DNA of 38,308 nucleotides from Bacillota bacterium (GTDB lineage: Bacteria; Bacillota; Clostridia; UBA1381), in assembly GCA_029007725.1 (NCBI GenBank), contig JAQXIJ010000075.1, positions 1 through 38,308 on the forward strand, read 5' to 3'. Positions within the stretch are counted from its first letter, which is position 1. Every line of letters starts with the position of its first letter. Below, piece by piece: positions 16,269 to 23,596 of the stretch. The notes below the pieces were generated by a model, which was not told the DNA's origin, ran no database searches, and saw nothing but the letters and a program-made list of their open reading frames with translations. The position numbers and the translations under genes are program-made.

Positions 16269-17006
16269 GTGACTGAACGCAAAAATAAAGAGCATCAAAA
16301 AAAAATGGATAGTGAACAGGAAAATATTCATGAACATCACAGACAAAGAATGAAAAAGAAATTTTTAGATGCCGGTGCAGCCAATGATACTTTTCCGGAT
16401 CATGAAATACTTGAGATGATCCTTTATTGTGCCCAGCCCAGAAAAAATACGAATGACTTGGGTCATAAGCTTTTGCAAGAATTCGGCAGTGTTGCAAATG
16501 TCGTTGAGGCAGACTATGAAAAGCTGAAAAGCATTAAAGGCGTAGGAGAGCATACGGCTTTTGTTTTTAAATTAATACAGGCAGTTATAAATAAATATGA
16601 AAAGGACAAGCATAATATTTCAAAAGTAATACTAACACCGGAAAACATAAAGATTTATATAAGAAATTTATTCTACGGACTTACTAATGAGGTTGCGTAT
16701 GCAATTCTTCTTGATGCTAATTGCGAAGTGAAAAAGGTTCAAAAAATTTCTACCGGTACGGTGAATTCAGCTGCAATTCATACCCGTGAAATTGTCAAAC
16801 TGGCGGTTAATGAAAAATATCCCTACCTTATGCTGGCACATAACCATCCGAATGGGAATCCACTTCCTTCACAGAGTGATATAGACATGACAAAAATTGT
16901 AGATAAGGCGCTAAGCTTTATTGAAGTGAGGCTCGTAGATCACGTAATTGTTGCAGGCGACGAAGTAATAAGCATGGCGAAAAATTTCGGATTTTTCAAT
17001 AAATAG
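16269..17006 (+). CDS. radC: RadC-family JAB/MPN-domain protein
   Basis: A 245-aa member of the RadC (UPF0758) family. Residues about 40-110 form helix-hairpin-helix-like DNA-binding repeats (KLKSIKGVGEHTA). The C-terminal JAMM metal site is intact: H191, H193, S201 and D204 in HNHPNGNPLPSQSD. The family was historically tied to DNA repair, but its biochemical activity is unsettled. The start is GTG at 16269, after GGGAGGTG; an in-frame GTG at 16248 lies upstream of that ribosome binding site. The N-terminus is unusually charged and His-rich (residues 1-30). The gene is often near mreB or maf, but here it is convergent with noc. Confidence 0.93.
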   Translation: MTERKNKEHQKKMDSEQENIHEHHRQRMKKKFLDAGAANDTFPDHEILEMILYCAQPRKNTNDLGHKLLQEFGSVANVVEADYEKLKSIKGVGEHTAFVFKLIQAVINKYEKDKHNISKVILTPENIKIYIRNLFYGLTNEVAYAILLDANCEVKKVQKISTGTVNSAAIHTREIVKLAVNEKYPYLMLAHNHPNGNPLPSQSDIDMTKIVDKALSFIEVRLVDHVIVAGDEVISMAKNFGFFNK

Positions 17007-17007
17007 T

Positions 17008-17039
17008 AAAAAAAGTATCAGGTCAACCTAACCTGATGC
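17008..17039. terminator. bidirectional terminator between radC and noc
   Basis: GTATCAGGT pairs with ACCTGATGC (one wobble) around a 7-nt loop. On the minus strand it is followed by seven Ts, making it the noc terminator; on the plus strand the tail is weaker. Confidence 0.75.
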
Positions 17040-17040
17040 T

Positions 17041-17841
17041 TTATTCATTCTTGACCTTTATCACATACTCGATTCCCCAGTCGAAGGAGTTTGTTTTCAT
17101 ATCGGCATCAACGCCTCCCTCGCGCATAATATCAAGTGCGCGCTTTATTGTGTTTGTAAAAACACGCACGTCCTGGAAACTTCTAAATTTCAGGTTTTGC
17201 GTTGTGGTCTTTCTGCTTTTCAGCATTTTTTTTATAAGCTCTTCAGTTTGAGCTACATTCAGTTTTTTTTCACTGATGATGCGTACAGCTTTTAGCTGCG
17301 ATTCCTCATCGGTAAGATGTAGCAAAGCACGAGCGTGACGTTCGGATAACGAATATTCAAGAATCATTCTTTTGGTTTTAGGATAAAGCCGTAAAAGACG
17401 TAGCTTGTTTGCTATGGTTGACTGCGATTTCCCAAGCTTTTTTGCGATTTCCTCCTGAGTCATGCCCTGAGCATGAATAAGATTCTGATAGCTTTCAGCA
17501 ATTTCAAAAAAGGATAGGTCATCCCTTTGCAAATTTTCCAAAAGGGCAAGGATGGCCGATTTTTTGTCATCGATATTCATTATAATTGCCGGAATTGTAT
17601 CAAGGCCGGCATTTTCGGCTGCTCTAAAACGACGCTCTCCGGCAATTATTTCATAGCCGCAGCGAACCTTTCTGACGCTTATAGGCTGCAAAACGCCAAA
17701 TTCTTTAATTGACGCAGTAAGCTCTTCGAGACTTATAGAATCAAAATATTTACGCGGCTGTGCCGGATTGGGAAATATGTTGTGAATAGGAATGCTTACA
17801 ACCTTCATAAGTCCTTTTTCTTTGGATTTAAAAACCTGCAT
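17041..17841 (-). CDS. noc: nucleoid occlusion protein Noc (ParB/Spo0J family)
   Basis: A 266-aa ParB-type CTPase. GERRFRA (68-74) and ENLQR (102-106) are the CTP-binding motifs. A helix-turn-helix lies around residues 127-150 (TQEEIAKKLGKSQSTIANKLRLL), and the C-terminus (RSFQDVRVFTNTIKRAL) is Noc-like rather than Spo0J-like. Noc coats DNA and, through an N-terminal membrane-binding stretch, blocks division over the nucleoid; MQVFKSKEKGL could be that stretch. I chose the ATG at 17841, which follows AAAGGAAT; a longer in-frame reading starting at 17922 lies in the repeat-rich leader. It lies just downstream of rsmG, the neighbour also seen in Bacillus, but no parA follows. Confidence 0.88.
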   Translation of the reverse strand: MQVFKSKEKGLMKVVSIPIHNIFPNPAQPRKYFDSISLEELTASIKEFGVLQPISVRKVRCGYEIIAGERRFRAAENAGLDTIPAIIMNIDDKKSAILALLENLQRDDLSFFEIAESYQNLIHAQGMTQEEIAKKLGKSQSTIANKLRLLRLYPKTKRMILEYSLSERHARALLHLTDEESQLKAVRIISEKKLNVAQTEELIKKMLKSRKTTTQNLKFRSFQDVRVFTNTIKRALDIMREGGVDADMKTNSFDWGIEYVIKVKNE

Positions 17842-17872
17842 AGCAATTATTCCTTTCGTGTATAATTTATGG

Positions 17873-17971
17873 AAGGCGGTAAGGCAGTCTTGAAAATGAA
17901 ATTTGGGGGAGCATATGTACACATATTTGGGAGCGTATGCACATATACATAAAGTGGTCAGACCGCCTTAC
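17873..17971 (-). repeat. inverted repeats framing the noc leader
   Basis: AAGGCGGT (17873-17880) pairs with ACCGCCTT (17962-17969). A shifted register, GTAAGGC (17879-17885) with GCCTTAC (17965-17971), uses overlapping bases, so only one can form at a time. A noc transcript starting from the TATAAT at 17979-17984 (minus strand, extended -10) would carry both arms in a leader of about 130 nt. Confidence 0.5.
17902..17948. repeat. tandem imperfect repeat, GGGAGC plus palindrome, in the noc leader
   Basis: Two units each start TTTGG...GAGC and continue into an AT-rich palindrome: ATATGT-AC-ACATAT (17913-17926) in the first and GTAT...ATAC (17935-17948) in the second, both containing ACATAT. 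They sit inside the loop of the flanking inverted repeat. It is not a parS (TGTTTCACGTGAAACA) nor a Bacillus Noc site. Function unknown. Confidence 0.6.
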
Positions 17972-18021
17972 TGGTTCAATTATAACATATATTTCCAAAA
18001 TCGGAACAAAAATCGTTCGTC

Positions 18022-18056
18022 AAAAAAAAACGACTTTTTTAAATAGTCGTTTTTTT
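18022..18056 (-). terminator. terminator of rsmG
   Basis: AAAAAAACGACT/AGTCGTTTTTTT stem with a 9-nt loop and a T-run on the minus strand. The rsmG stop codon (18039-18041) is in the loop, so the last codons (KKKTTI) are the left arm of the hairpin. Confidence 0.85.
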
Positions 18057-18770
18057 CTTTAAATTATAACAGCCTCCGATAGGATTTTTTGTAACAATTC
18101 CGGCTTTTCTGGGATATTGCTGCGGAGTATGTCGTACTTTTTTTACTATAATAATCTTATGATTGAGGTCAGAGCAAGGGATTTTTGCGGAAAACACCTC
18201 GCTGACCTCACCGCCAAGGACATATATAGCGCGCTTTGCGCTTTCGAGCTCTTCATCAGCAAGCGGGCCTTTTAGTGCAAGAAAATATCCCCCAACCTTT
18301 AAAAAAGGCAGGCACAGTTCTGATAACACCGTCATATTGGCGACCGCGCGCGATACCACGGTGTCAAATTTTTCGCGGCAGATTCTGCCTCCGTCTTCGG
18401 CGCGCGCGTGTATGAATGTGGCTTCTGTAGTTGTTTCTTCCGCAACAGCCTTTAAAAAGTTTATACGCTTGTTAAGTGAGTCCAGCAAGGTAAGCTTTAT
18501 GTCCGATTTCAGAATTTTCAGCACCATTCCGGGAAAGCCCGCGCCAGTGCCGACATCGATTACTTCGCCTCGGACACGCCCTGTAAGCAGAGGGGTTGCA
18601 CTGTCAAAAAAATGCTTAATTGCAATTTGCTCCTTATCACAAATTGCAGTTAAATTCATTTTCCTATTATATTCAATTAACATATCGGCATATTTTATAA
18701 GTTTGTCAATTTGATTTTCACTTATATTTAAATGTAATTCTTCAAATCCGTTTTCCAAAATACTCCTCAT
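18039..18770 (-). CDS. rsmG: 16S rRNA (guanine527-N7)-methyltransferase
   Basis: A 243-aa SAM-dependent methyltransferase (GidB) acting on G527 of 16S rRNA. The SAM-binding loop VIDVGTGAGFPGMVLKI is near residue 70. DSLNKRINFLKAV, HARAED and VSRAVANM follow in the family order, with LKGPLADEELE near 165. The ATG at 18770 follows TAAGGAATGAATT. Its own promoter lies just upstream, and noc follows in the same direction beyond the terminator. The C-terminal 25 residues are an unusually basic tail running into the terminator. Confidence 0.96.
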   Translation of the reverse strand: MRSILENGFEELHLNISENQIDKLIKYADMLIEYNRKMNLTAICDKEQIAIKHFFDSATPLLTGRVRGEVIDVGTGAGFPGMVLKILKSDIKLTLLDSLNKRINFLKAVAEETTTEATFIHARAEDGGRICREKFDTVVSRAVANMTVLSELCLPFLKVGGYFLALKGPLADEELESAKRAIYVLGGEVSEVFSAKIPCSDLNHKIIIVKKVRHTPQQYPRKAGIVTKNPIGGCYNLKKKTTI

Positions 18771-18804
18771 AATTCATTCCTTATTTCAATATAATATACA
18801 GAAT

Positions 18805-18833
18805 ATTATAATATATTTTATGTACTAAGTCAA
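18805..18833 (-). promoter_or_regulatory. sigma-A-like promoter of rsmG
   Basis: On the minus strand TTGACT (18828-18833) and TATAAT (18805-18810) with a 17-bp spacer, about 35 bp from the start codon. Confidence 0.7.
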
Positions 18834-18860
18834 TTATATACAGAAATTTATCAAAAAGAC

Positions 18861-18889
18861 TTGTATTTTATGTCAAACAGTAGTAAAAT
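18861..18889 (+). promoter_or_regulatory. sigma-A-like promoter of the riboswitch-symporter transcript
   Basis: TTGTAT (18861-18866) and TAAAAT (18884-18889) with a 17-bp spacer. The predicted start near 18896 places a hairpin and then the glycine aptamer at the 5' end of the mRNA. Confidence 0.6.
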
Positions 18890-18898
18890 AGTTATGTT

Positions 18899-18927
18899 GT
18901 GTTTTCGTTATATTTTGTCGAAAACAC
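18899..18927 (+). promoter_or_regulatory. 5' hairpin preceding the glycine aptamer (possible ghost aptamer)
   Basis: A perfect 9-bp stem GTGTTTTCG/CGAAAACAC with an 11-nt loop, between the likely transcription start and the aptamer. Single-aptamer glycine riboswitches are known to use a neighbouring stem as a docking partner in place of the missing second aptamer; this stem is placed for that role (inference). Confidence 0.5.
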
Positions 18928-18941
18928 GGAGTTTGTATAAG

Positions 18942-19026
18942 ACTCTCTGGAGAGTACCTTATAAAAGGGCGCCGAAGGTGTAAGTCGTATTTTTATACGG
19001 CGATCTCTCAGGCAAAAGGACAGAGC
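18942..19026 (+). promoter_or_regulatory. glycine riboswitch, single aptamer
   Basis: Conserved glycine aptamer pieces appear in order: CTCTG-GAGAG (18945-18954), GCGCCGAAGG (about 18969-18978), a variable arm AAGTCGTAT...ATACGGC (18982-19001), CTCTCAGGCAAAAGGACAGAG (19005-19025, read in two parts). P1 pairs CTCTG (18945-18949) with CAGAG (19021-19025); P2 pairs GAGAG with CTCTC. Only one aptamer is present. It precedes a Na+:alanine/glycine symporter gene, a usual target. GGACAGA at the 3' side of P1 can alternatively pair with TCTGTTC (19049-19055) downstream, a plausible switch. Whether glycine turns expression on or off cannot be read from the sequence with certainty. Confidence 0.92.
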
Positions 19027-19061
19027 AAATGTAAAAAAAAGCTATATGTCTGTTCTCCGGG

Positions 19062-19088
19062 AAGTCGTATTTGTACGGCTTTTTTTTA
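19062..19088 (+). terminator. riboswitch expression-platform terminator
   Basis: AAGTCGTA/TACGGCTT (one wobble) with a 4-nt loop, followed by a run of Ts, between the glycine aptamer and the symporter start codon. The arm sequence nearly repeats the variable arm of the aptamer. Confidence 0.75.
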
Positions 19089-19117
19089 TTACTATAATGA
19101 GGGGGATTGATTGGAAA

Positions 19118-20557
19118 ATGGAAAATTCGGAAAGTATATGGGCTTCGATTAACAAATTTATTGAAGTTGTAGATCAAAAGGTGTGGGGATTGCCTTTGAT
19201 AGTACTGATTCTGGCGGTGGGAATTTATCTTACAATACGCCTTGGATTTCTGCAGATAAGACATCTGCCGAAAGCGCTTAAGTTTATTGTTAAAAACGAA
19301 GAGGACGGCGAAGGCGAGGTTACGAGTTTCGGAGCGTTGTGTACAGCACTTTCCGCTACTATCGGTACAGGTAACATTGTTGGCGTTGCAACGGCTATCT
19401 GTGAGGGTGGACCGGGAGCTGTATTCTGGATGTGGATCGCTGCCCTTTTTGGCATGGCTACAAAGTATGCTGAGGGACTTCTGGCAGTAAAGTACAGAAA
19501 ACTTGATGAAACAGGACATGCGCTTGGCGGACCATTCTATTATATAGAAAAAGGAATGGGCAAAAGCTGGATATGGCTTGCAAAACTGTTTGCGGTGTTT
19601 GGTATGCTTGCAGGTCTTATGGGTATAGGTACAATAACACAAATAAACGGCATAACATCTGCGGCACAGAACTTTTTTGATCCATCCAAAGCTCATGTCA
19701 TTTCACTGTTCGGTCAGCAATATTCGCTTGCGGTTATAATTTCGGGTATTTTGGTTACAGCTTTTGTTGCTTTAGTAGTCGTAGGCGGAATCAAGAGGAT
19801 TGCCAAGGTTACCGAATTTGTTGTACCGTTTATGGCAATAACATATGTAGTTTTCGCCATTTTGATTGTTTTCTGGAACATAAAGGCTGTACCGGCTGCA
19901 TTTGTGACGATTGTAAAAAGTGCATTTGACACAAGAGCAGTTGCGGGCGGATTTATGGGTACAGCTATTATGCTTGCTATGCAAAAGGGTGTTGCAAGAG
20001 GTATTTTCTCGAACGAATCCGGTCTTGGTTCCGCGCCTATAGCAGCAGCTGCCGCACGGACAAAGGAGCCTGTAAGACAAGGTCTTGTTTCAATGACCGG
20101 TACATTCATCGATACAATCATTATCTGTACGATGACGGGTCTCTCTATAGTACTGACAGGAGCATATCAAATTGACGGGCTAAAGGGTGTTGAAGTTACC
20201 ACCGAAGCGTTTAAAATCGGTCTGCCGTTCCATAACACTTCCATAAGTGCATTTATACTTATGATGGCATTGGTATTTTTTGCGTTTACCACAATTCTTG
20301 GCTGGGACTATTATTCGGAAAGATGTCTGGAGTATCTTTCTAATGGAAATATGAAAACAGTTAAGGTTTACAGATGGATCTACATATTGGCAGTATTCAT
20401 TGGCCCATACCTAACTGTGGAGGCGGTGTGGAATATGGCAGATATATTCAATGGGCTTATGGCATTCCCGAACCTGATAGCGCTTATAGCCCTCAGCGGT
20501 GTCGTAGTTGCCGAAACAAAACACTATTTTACAAGAATGAAGAACAATAAGCTTTAA
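19118..20557 (+). CDS. sodium:alanine/glycine symporter (AGCS family)
   Basis: A 479-aa integral membrane protein with 8-11 hydrophobic segments that couples uptake of alanine or glycine to sodium. Family stretches are SFGALCTALSATIGTGNIVGVATAI, here read as two conserved parts near residues 68-92, GGPGAVFWMW, GGPFYYIEKGMG and IFSNESGLGSAPIAAAAA. I chose the ATG at 19118, 12 bases after AGGGGG; in-frame ATGs at 19046 and 19097 lie in the terminator region or on the ribosome binding site. Expression is under the glycine riboswitch upstream, which argues that glycine is a substrate. It is monocistronic. Confidence 0.94.
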   Translation: MENSESIWASINKFIEVVDQKVWGLPLIVLILAVGIYLTIRLGFLQIRHLPKALKFIVKNEEDGEGEVTSFGALCTALSATIGTGNIVGVATAICEGGPGAVFWMWIAALFGMATKYAEGLLAVKYRKLDETGHALGGPFYYIEKGMGKSWIWLAKLFAVFGMLAGLMGIGTITQINGITSAAQNFFDPSKAHVISLFGQQYSLAVIISGILVTAFVALVVVGGIKRIAKVTEFVVPFMAITYVVFAILIVFWNIKAVPAAFVTIVKSAFDTRAVAGGFMGTAIMLAMQKGVARGIFSNESGLGSAPIAAAAARTKEPVRQGLVSMTGTFIDTIIICTMTGLSIVLTGAYQIDGLKGVEVTTEAFKIGLPFHNTSISAFILMMALVFFAFTTILGWDYYSERCLEYLSNGNMKTVKVYRWIYILAVFIGPYLTVEAVWNMADIFNGLMAFPNLIALIALSGVVVAETKHYFTRMKNNKL

Positions 20558-20561
20558 TGAA

Positions 20562-20602
20562 AAAAATACTGCTGACACACATTTTATGTCGGCAGTATTT
20601 TT
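20562..20602. terminator. bidirectional terminator between symporter and dehydrogenase genes
   Basis: A 15-bp stem, AAAATACTGCTGACA with TGTCGGCAGTATTTT (one wobble), and a 10-nt loop, between convergent genes with T-runs on both sides. Confidence 0.85.
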
Positions 20603-20616
20603 ATAATACTATTATA

Positions 20617-21558
20617 CTATACTATTCTATTTCTGTTTCCACCCGAAAAAAAGCTGTCTATATTCAGCTTGATTTCATTAAGGCATCGTACCCTTGCTTC
20701 ATATGCGCCCCACGCGATATGTGGTGTTAAAATAACATTATCCAAATCTTTGATTTTATTATAGCAATGCTGGTTGTCAAACGGTTCATTTGAATAAACA
20801 TCAATGCCGATACCGCCGATTTTATGATTCAAAACGGCTTCGGAAAGAGCCTCCTCGTCCGCAATAGCACCGCGCGCAACATTTATAAAAATTGCATTCG
20901 GTTTCATCAGTGCTATCATATCGTGCGAAATTATCCCTTTTGTCTCGTCTGAAAGGGGGAGGTGGACCGAAATTATATCCGACTTTTTCATGATGTAATC
21001 AAGGCCGGTACAGTTATAAACACTGTCATTGGTACGTTTGAATCCCAGCACATCGCATCCCAGCGCTTCTGCAACTCTTGCGACCTGCTTGCCGATGTTG
21101 CCAAGCCCGATTATGCCCCATGTCATACCGCAGATTTCATGATAGACAGGTGTCAGTCTGTTTGCAATGCCGCTTTTTGTATATCCTCCCTTTCGCACAA
21201 ATTCGCAGTATTCCCTTTGATGCATAACAAGCGAGAGTGCCATTGAAACAGTAAGCTGTGCTACGGACTGCGTGGAATAACCTTTGACATTGCATACGGC
21301 AATGCTATTTTTCAGGCAGTAATCTATGTCGATGTTATCATAACCAGTTGCCGCAACACAAATAAGTTTAAGATTTTTTGCGTTGCTCAGATTTTCAGAA
21401 TTTAACTTTATTTTATTGACAATTACCACATCGGCATCTGAGATTCTATCTGACGCAAGTTCCTGCGGAGTTGTTTCAAACACTTGCGTTTCGCTGCCAA
21501 AAATATTCAAATTTATATCGTCACCGAGTGTTTTTCCGTCTAAAACAACCGTTTTCAT
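20617..21558 (-). CDS. D-2-hydroxyacid dehydrogenase (NAD-dependent)
   Basis: A 313-aa enzyme reducing a 2-keto acid to a D-2-hydroxy acid or the reverse. The NAD-binding loop GIIGLGNIGKQVA is near residue 150. The catalytic triad is present: Arg in NVARGAIADEEAL, Glu in DVYSNEPF and His in LTPHIAW. The exact substrate (hydroxypyruvate/glycerate, D-lactate or other) cannot be told. The ATG at 21558 overlaps the glcK stop by four bases (ATGA), so translation is probably coupled; a TTG two codons earlier is possible. It is the last gene after pfkA and glcK, which fits a role near lower glycolysis or serine metabolism. Confidence 0.9.
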   Translation of the reverse strand: MKTVVLDGKTLGDDINLNIFGSETQVFETTPQELASDRISDADVVIVNKIKLNSENLSNAKNLKLICVAATGYDNIDIDYCLKNSIAVCNVKGYSTQSVAQLTVSMALSLVMHQREYCEFVRKGGYTKSGIANRLTPVYHEICGMTWGIIGLGNIGKQVARVAEALGCDVLGFKRTNDSVYNCTGLDYIMKKSDIISVHLPLSDETKGIISHDMIALMKPNAIFINVARGAIADEEALSEAVLNHKIGGIGIDVYSNEPFDNQHCYNKIKDLDNVILTPHIAWGAYEARVRCLNEIKLNIDSFFSGGNRNRIV

Positions 21559-22508
21559 CCGCAAATTTTCCTCTTTGCCGCAAGAGCTGCACCGATTATG
21601 CCGGCGTCGCCGAACAGTGTTGCAATTTCTATCTGTACCTTTTCCATATGCCTGTTATAATCGTTTTTTTCAACGTACTCGCGGATTGGCTTTAAAAGAT
21701 AGTCGCCCTCCTTTGAGATACTGCCGCCGATTATGATCTTGTTGGGCTGGAATATGTTTACCATGTTTGTTATACCTTCAGCAACATATTCAAAGTATTT
21801 ATTCACAACGGTTTCTGCAGCCTTGTCACCGCATTTTGCTGCGTCAAACGCAGTTCTGCCGCTGACCTTTCCTTCTTTTTCAGCAATTTCGTGCATTTTA
21901 CTGTCCGGATTTTCTGCCATAGCCTTTTTTGTTTGTCTGATAAGCGCGGTAACAGAGGCATATGCTTCCCAGCAGCCTTTTCTGCCGCAGGTGCACTGTT
22001 CGCCATCCATGTCGACAACGGTATGACCTATTTCTGCACCTACGCCGTTAAAACCGCGGTAAATTTCGCCGTCAAGCACAACTCCACCGCCGACTCCTGT
22101 TCCAAGCGTTACAAAAACAAAGCTTTCTACATCATTTCCATTAATTGTATATTCGCCGTAAGCGGCTGCGTTCGCATCATTTTCAAGATTTACCGGAAGG
22201 TCAAGATACTTTTTGAACTCCCCGGAAATATTTGCATTCTCCATGTTGATATTATTTGAATAAGTACATATTCCGTTTTTGTTGTCTATTGAACCCGGAG
22301 AGCCGATTCCTACCGCTTTTACATCCTCAATGCTTACGCCGGATTTCACAATAATCTCTTTTGACAGCTCCGCCATATCTTTTACTATTTCGGTATAATT
22401 GCGTTCCGCACCGGTCGGGATAGACTTATCGCAGATAATCTTTCCGCTGTCGTCAACCAGCCCTGCAGCAATATTTGTACCGCCCAAATCAATTCCGATA
22501 TAATACAT
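21555..22508 (-). CDS. glcK: glucokinase, ROK family
   Basis: A 317-aa ROK kinase phosphorylating glucose with ATP. GIDLGGTNIAAGLVD (5-19) is the ATP-phosphate loop. LENDANAAAYGEY holds the catalytic Asp, and GAEIGHTVVDMDG followed by CTCGRKGCWEAYAS is the ROK zinc-binding signature (CxCGxxGC). No N-terminal helix-turn-helix is present, so it is an enzyme and not a ROK repressor. The start is the ATG at 22508 after AGGAGATTT; longer in-frame readings lack support. It follows pfkA after a hairpin and overlaps the next gene. Confidence 0.93.
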   Translation of the reverse strand: MYYIGIDLGGTNIAAGLVDDSGKIICDKSIPTGAERNYTEIVKDMAELSKEIIVKSGVSIEDVKAVGIGSPGSIDNKNGICTYSNNINMENANISGEFKKYLDLPVNLENDANAAAYGEYTINGNDVESFVFVTLGTGVGGGVVLDGEIYRGFNGVGAEIGHTVVDMDGEQCTCGRKGCWEAYASVTALIRQTKKAMAENPDSKMHEIAEKEGKVSGRTAFDAAKCGDKAAETVVNKYFEYVAEGITNMVNIFQPNKIIIGGSISKEGDYLLKPIREYVEKNDYNRHMEKVQIEIATLFGDAGIIGAALAAKRKICG

Positions 22509-22540
22509 AAAAAATCTCCTGTAAAATTTATTTCTATAAT

Positions 22541-22580
22541 AGCAAATAAGCGTTGAGAAAATGCTCAACACTTATTTGCT
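22541..22580. other. long imperfect hairpin between pfkA and glcK
   Basis: A 17-bp stem with one mismatch (AGCAAATAAGCGTTGAG against CTCAACACTTATTTGCT) and a 6-nt loop. In the direction of transcription (minus) it is followed by ATTATAG rather than a T-run, so termination would be weak. It may be a leaky terminator or an RNA-processing or stability element. Confidence 0.5.
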
Positions 22581-22605
22581 TTATCCCCTTATAATGTCTC
22601 CAAAA

Positions 22606-23580
22606 TCAAACTGACAGCTTTTTGGCAAGAAGCATAAGGTCGGGGGAGAGAACTTTTTTCATAGCAAGACCTTCTTCAATATCAACGTCTGAAATATGAC
22701 CGTTCCTCATGCAGACAATCTTGTTCTGTTCACCCTTCAAGATAAGTTCAACACATCTTTCCCCCATCTGGCTTGCGATAACTCTGTCGCGAACCGTCGG
22801 AGATCCACCGCGCTGAACGTGACCGAGAATGGTAGCACGTGATTCCATACCGGTTTCAGCTTCGATTTTCTTTGCCATTTCGACAACACCGCCAACGCCT
22901 TCTGCAACAATAACGATGCAGTGTTGCTTTCCTCTTTTAACACCATCTCGGATAACCTCGATAACATCTTTTTCAAAATCATATTCATATTCAGGAACCA
23001 AAACGACTTCAGCTCCGCAGGCTATTCCGGCTTCAACGGCAATGTAACCGGCTCCTCTGCCCATAACCTCCACAACCGAACATCTATCATGGCTCGAAGA
23101 TGTATCGCGCAACTTGTCGACTGCCTGAATAACAGTGTTAAGACAGGTGTCGTAGCCAACTGTGTATTCACTGCAGTCAATATCATTGTCAATCGTGCCC
23201 GGCATAGCGATGGTAGGAAGCCCCATGCGACAAAGCTGACGCGCTCCCTTGAATGAGCCGTCGCCTCCGATAACAACAAGTCCGTCAAGACCAAACTTTT
23301 TTGCCATTGCCACGCCCTGTTCCTGACCTTTTTTTTCCTTAAATTCGAGGCATCGTGCGGTTTGAAGAATCGTACCGCCCTTTTGCAGAATTTCTCCTAC
23401 ACTCCTTGCGTTCATAGGAATGATATCACCGTTTAAAAGACCATTATATCCCTTTTTTACGCCGTAAACTTCCAGACCGTTATATATACCCGTTCTTACA
23501 ACCGCACGTATTGCGGCATTCATTCCCGGAGCGTCGCCGCCGCTGGTAAGCACACCTATTTTTTTAAATTTGTGTTCCAT
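22606..23580 (-). CDS. pfkA: ATP-dependent 6-phosphofructokinase
   Basis: A 324-aa glycolytic enzyme forming fructose-1,6-bisphosphate. TSGGDAPGMNAAIRA (12-26) and GGDGS (105-109) bind ATP; PGTIDND (127-133) has the Gly typical of ATP enzymes and the catalytic Asp. GRGAGYIAVEAG and ILGHVQRGGSPTVRDR match the effector and fructose-6-P sites. Length is standard for bacterial PfkA. The ATG at 23580 follows GGAGGGATTTGTT. It is third in the mtrB-orf58-pfkA cluster, with 16 bp between orf58 and pfkA. A PPi-dependent enzyme is encoded at 469-1674. Confidence 0.98.
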   Translation of the reverse strand: MEHKFKKIGVLTSGGDAPGMNAAIRAVVRTGIYNGLEVYGVKKGYNGLLNGDIIPMNARSVGEILQKGGTILQTARCLEFKEKKGQEQGVAMAKKFGLDGLVVIGGDGSFKGARQLCRMGLPTIAMPGTIDNDIDCSEYTVGYDTCLNTVIQAVDKLRDTSSSHDRCSVVEVMGRGAGYIAVEAGIACGAEVVLVPEYEYDFEKDVIEVIRDGVKRGKQHCIVIVAEGVGGVVEMAKKIEAETGMESRATILGHVQRGGSPTVRDRVIASQMGERCVELILKGEQNKIVCMRNGHISDVDIEEGLAMKKVLSPDLMLLAKKLSV

Positions 23581-23596
23581 AACAAATCCCTCCGAT

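Noticed and set aside
17842-17922. 27-residue N-terminal extension of Noc
   Set aside because: The extension is encoded by the leader repeats and has no ribosome binding site, while the ATG at 17841 has one and gives the usual Noc N-terminus.
17873-17971. parS or replication-origin element upstream of noc
   Set aside because: No TGTTTCACGTGAAACA-like sequence and no DnaA box cluster is visible; the repeats do not match either.
18899-18927. A second full glycine aptamer
   Set aside because: The stem lacks the conserved aptamer core (no GCCGAAGG or CAGGCAAA pieces); only one aptamer is present.
18959-19696. 245-aa minus-strand open frame across the glycine riboswitch and symporter start
   Set aside because: It is antisense to a clear riboswitch and to the conserved symporter sequence; composition is shadow-like.
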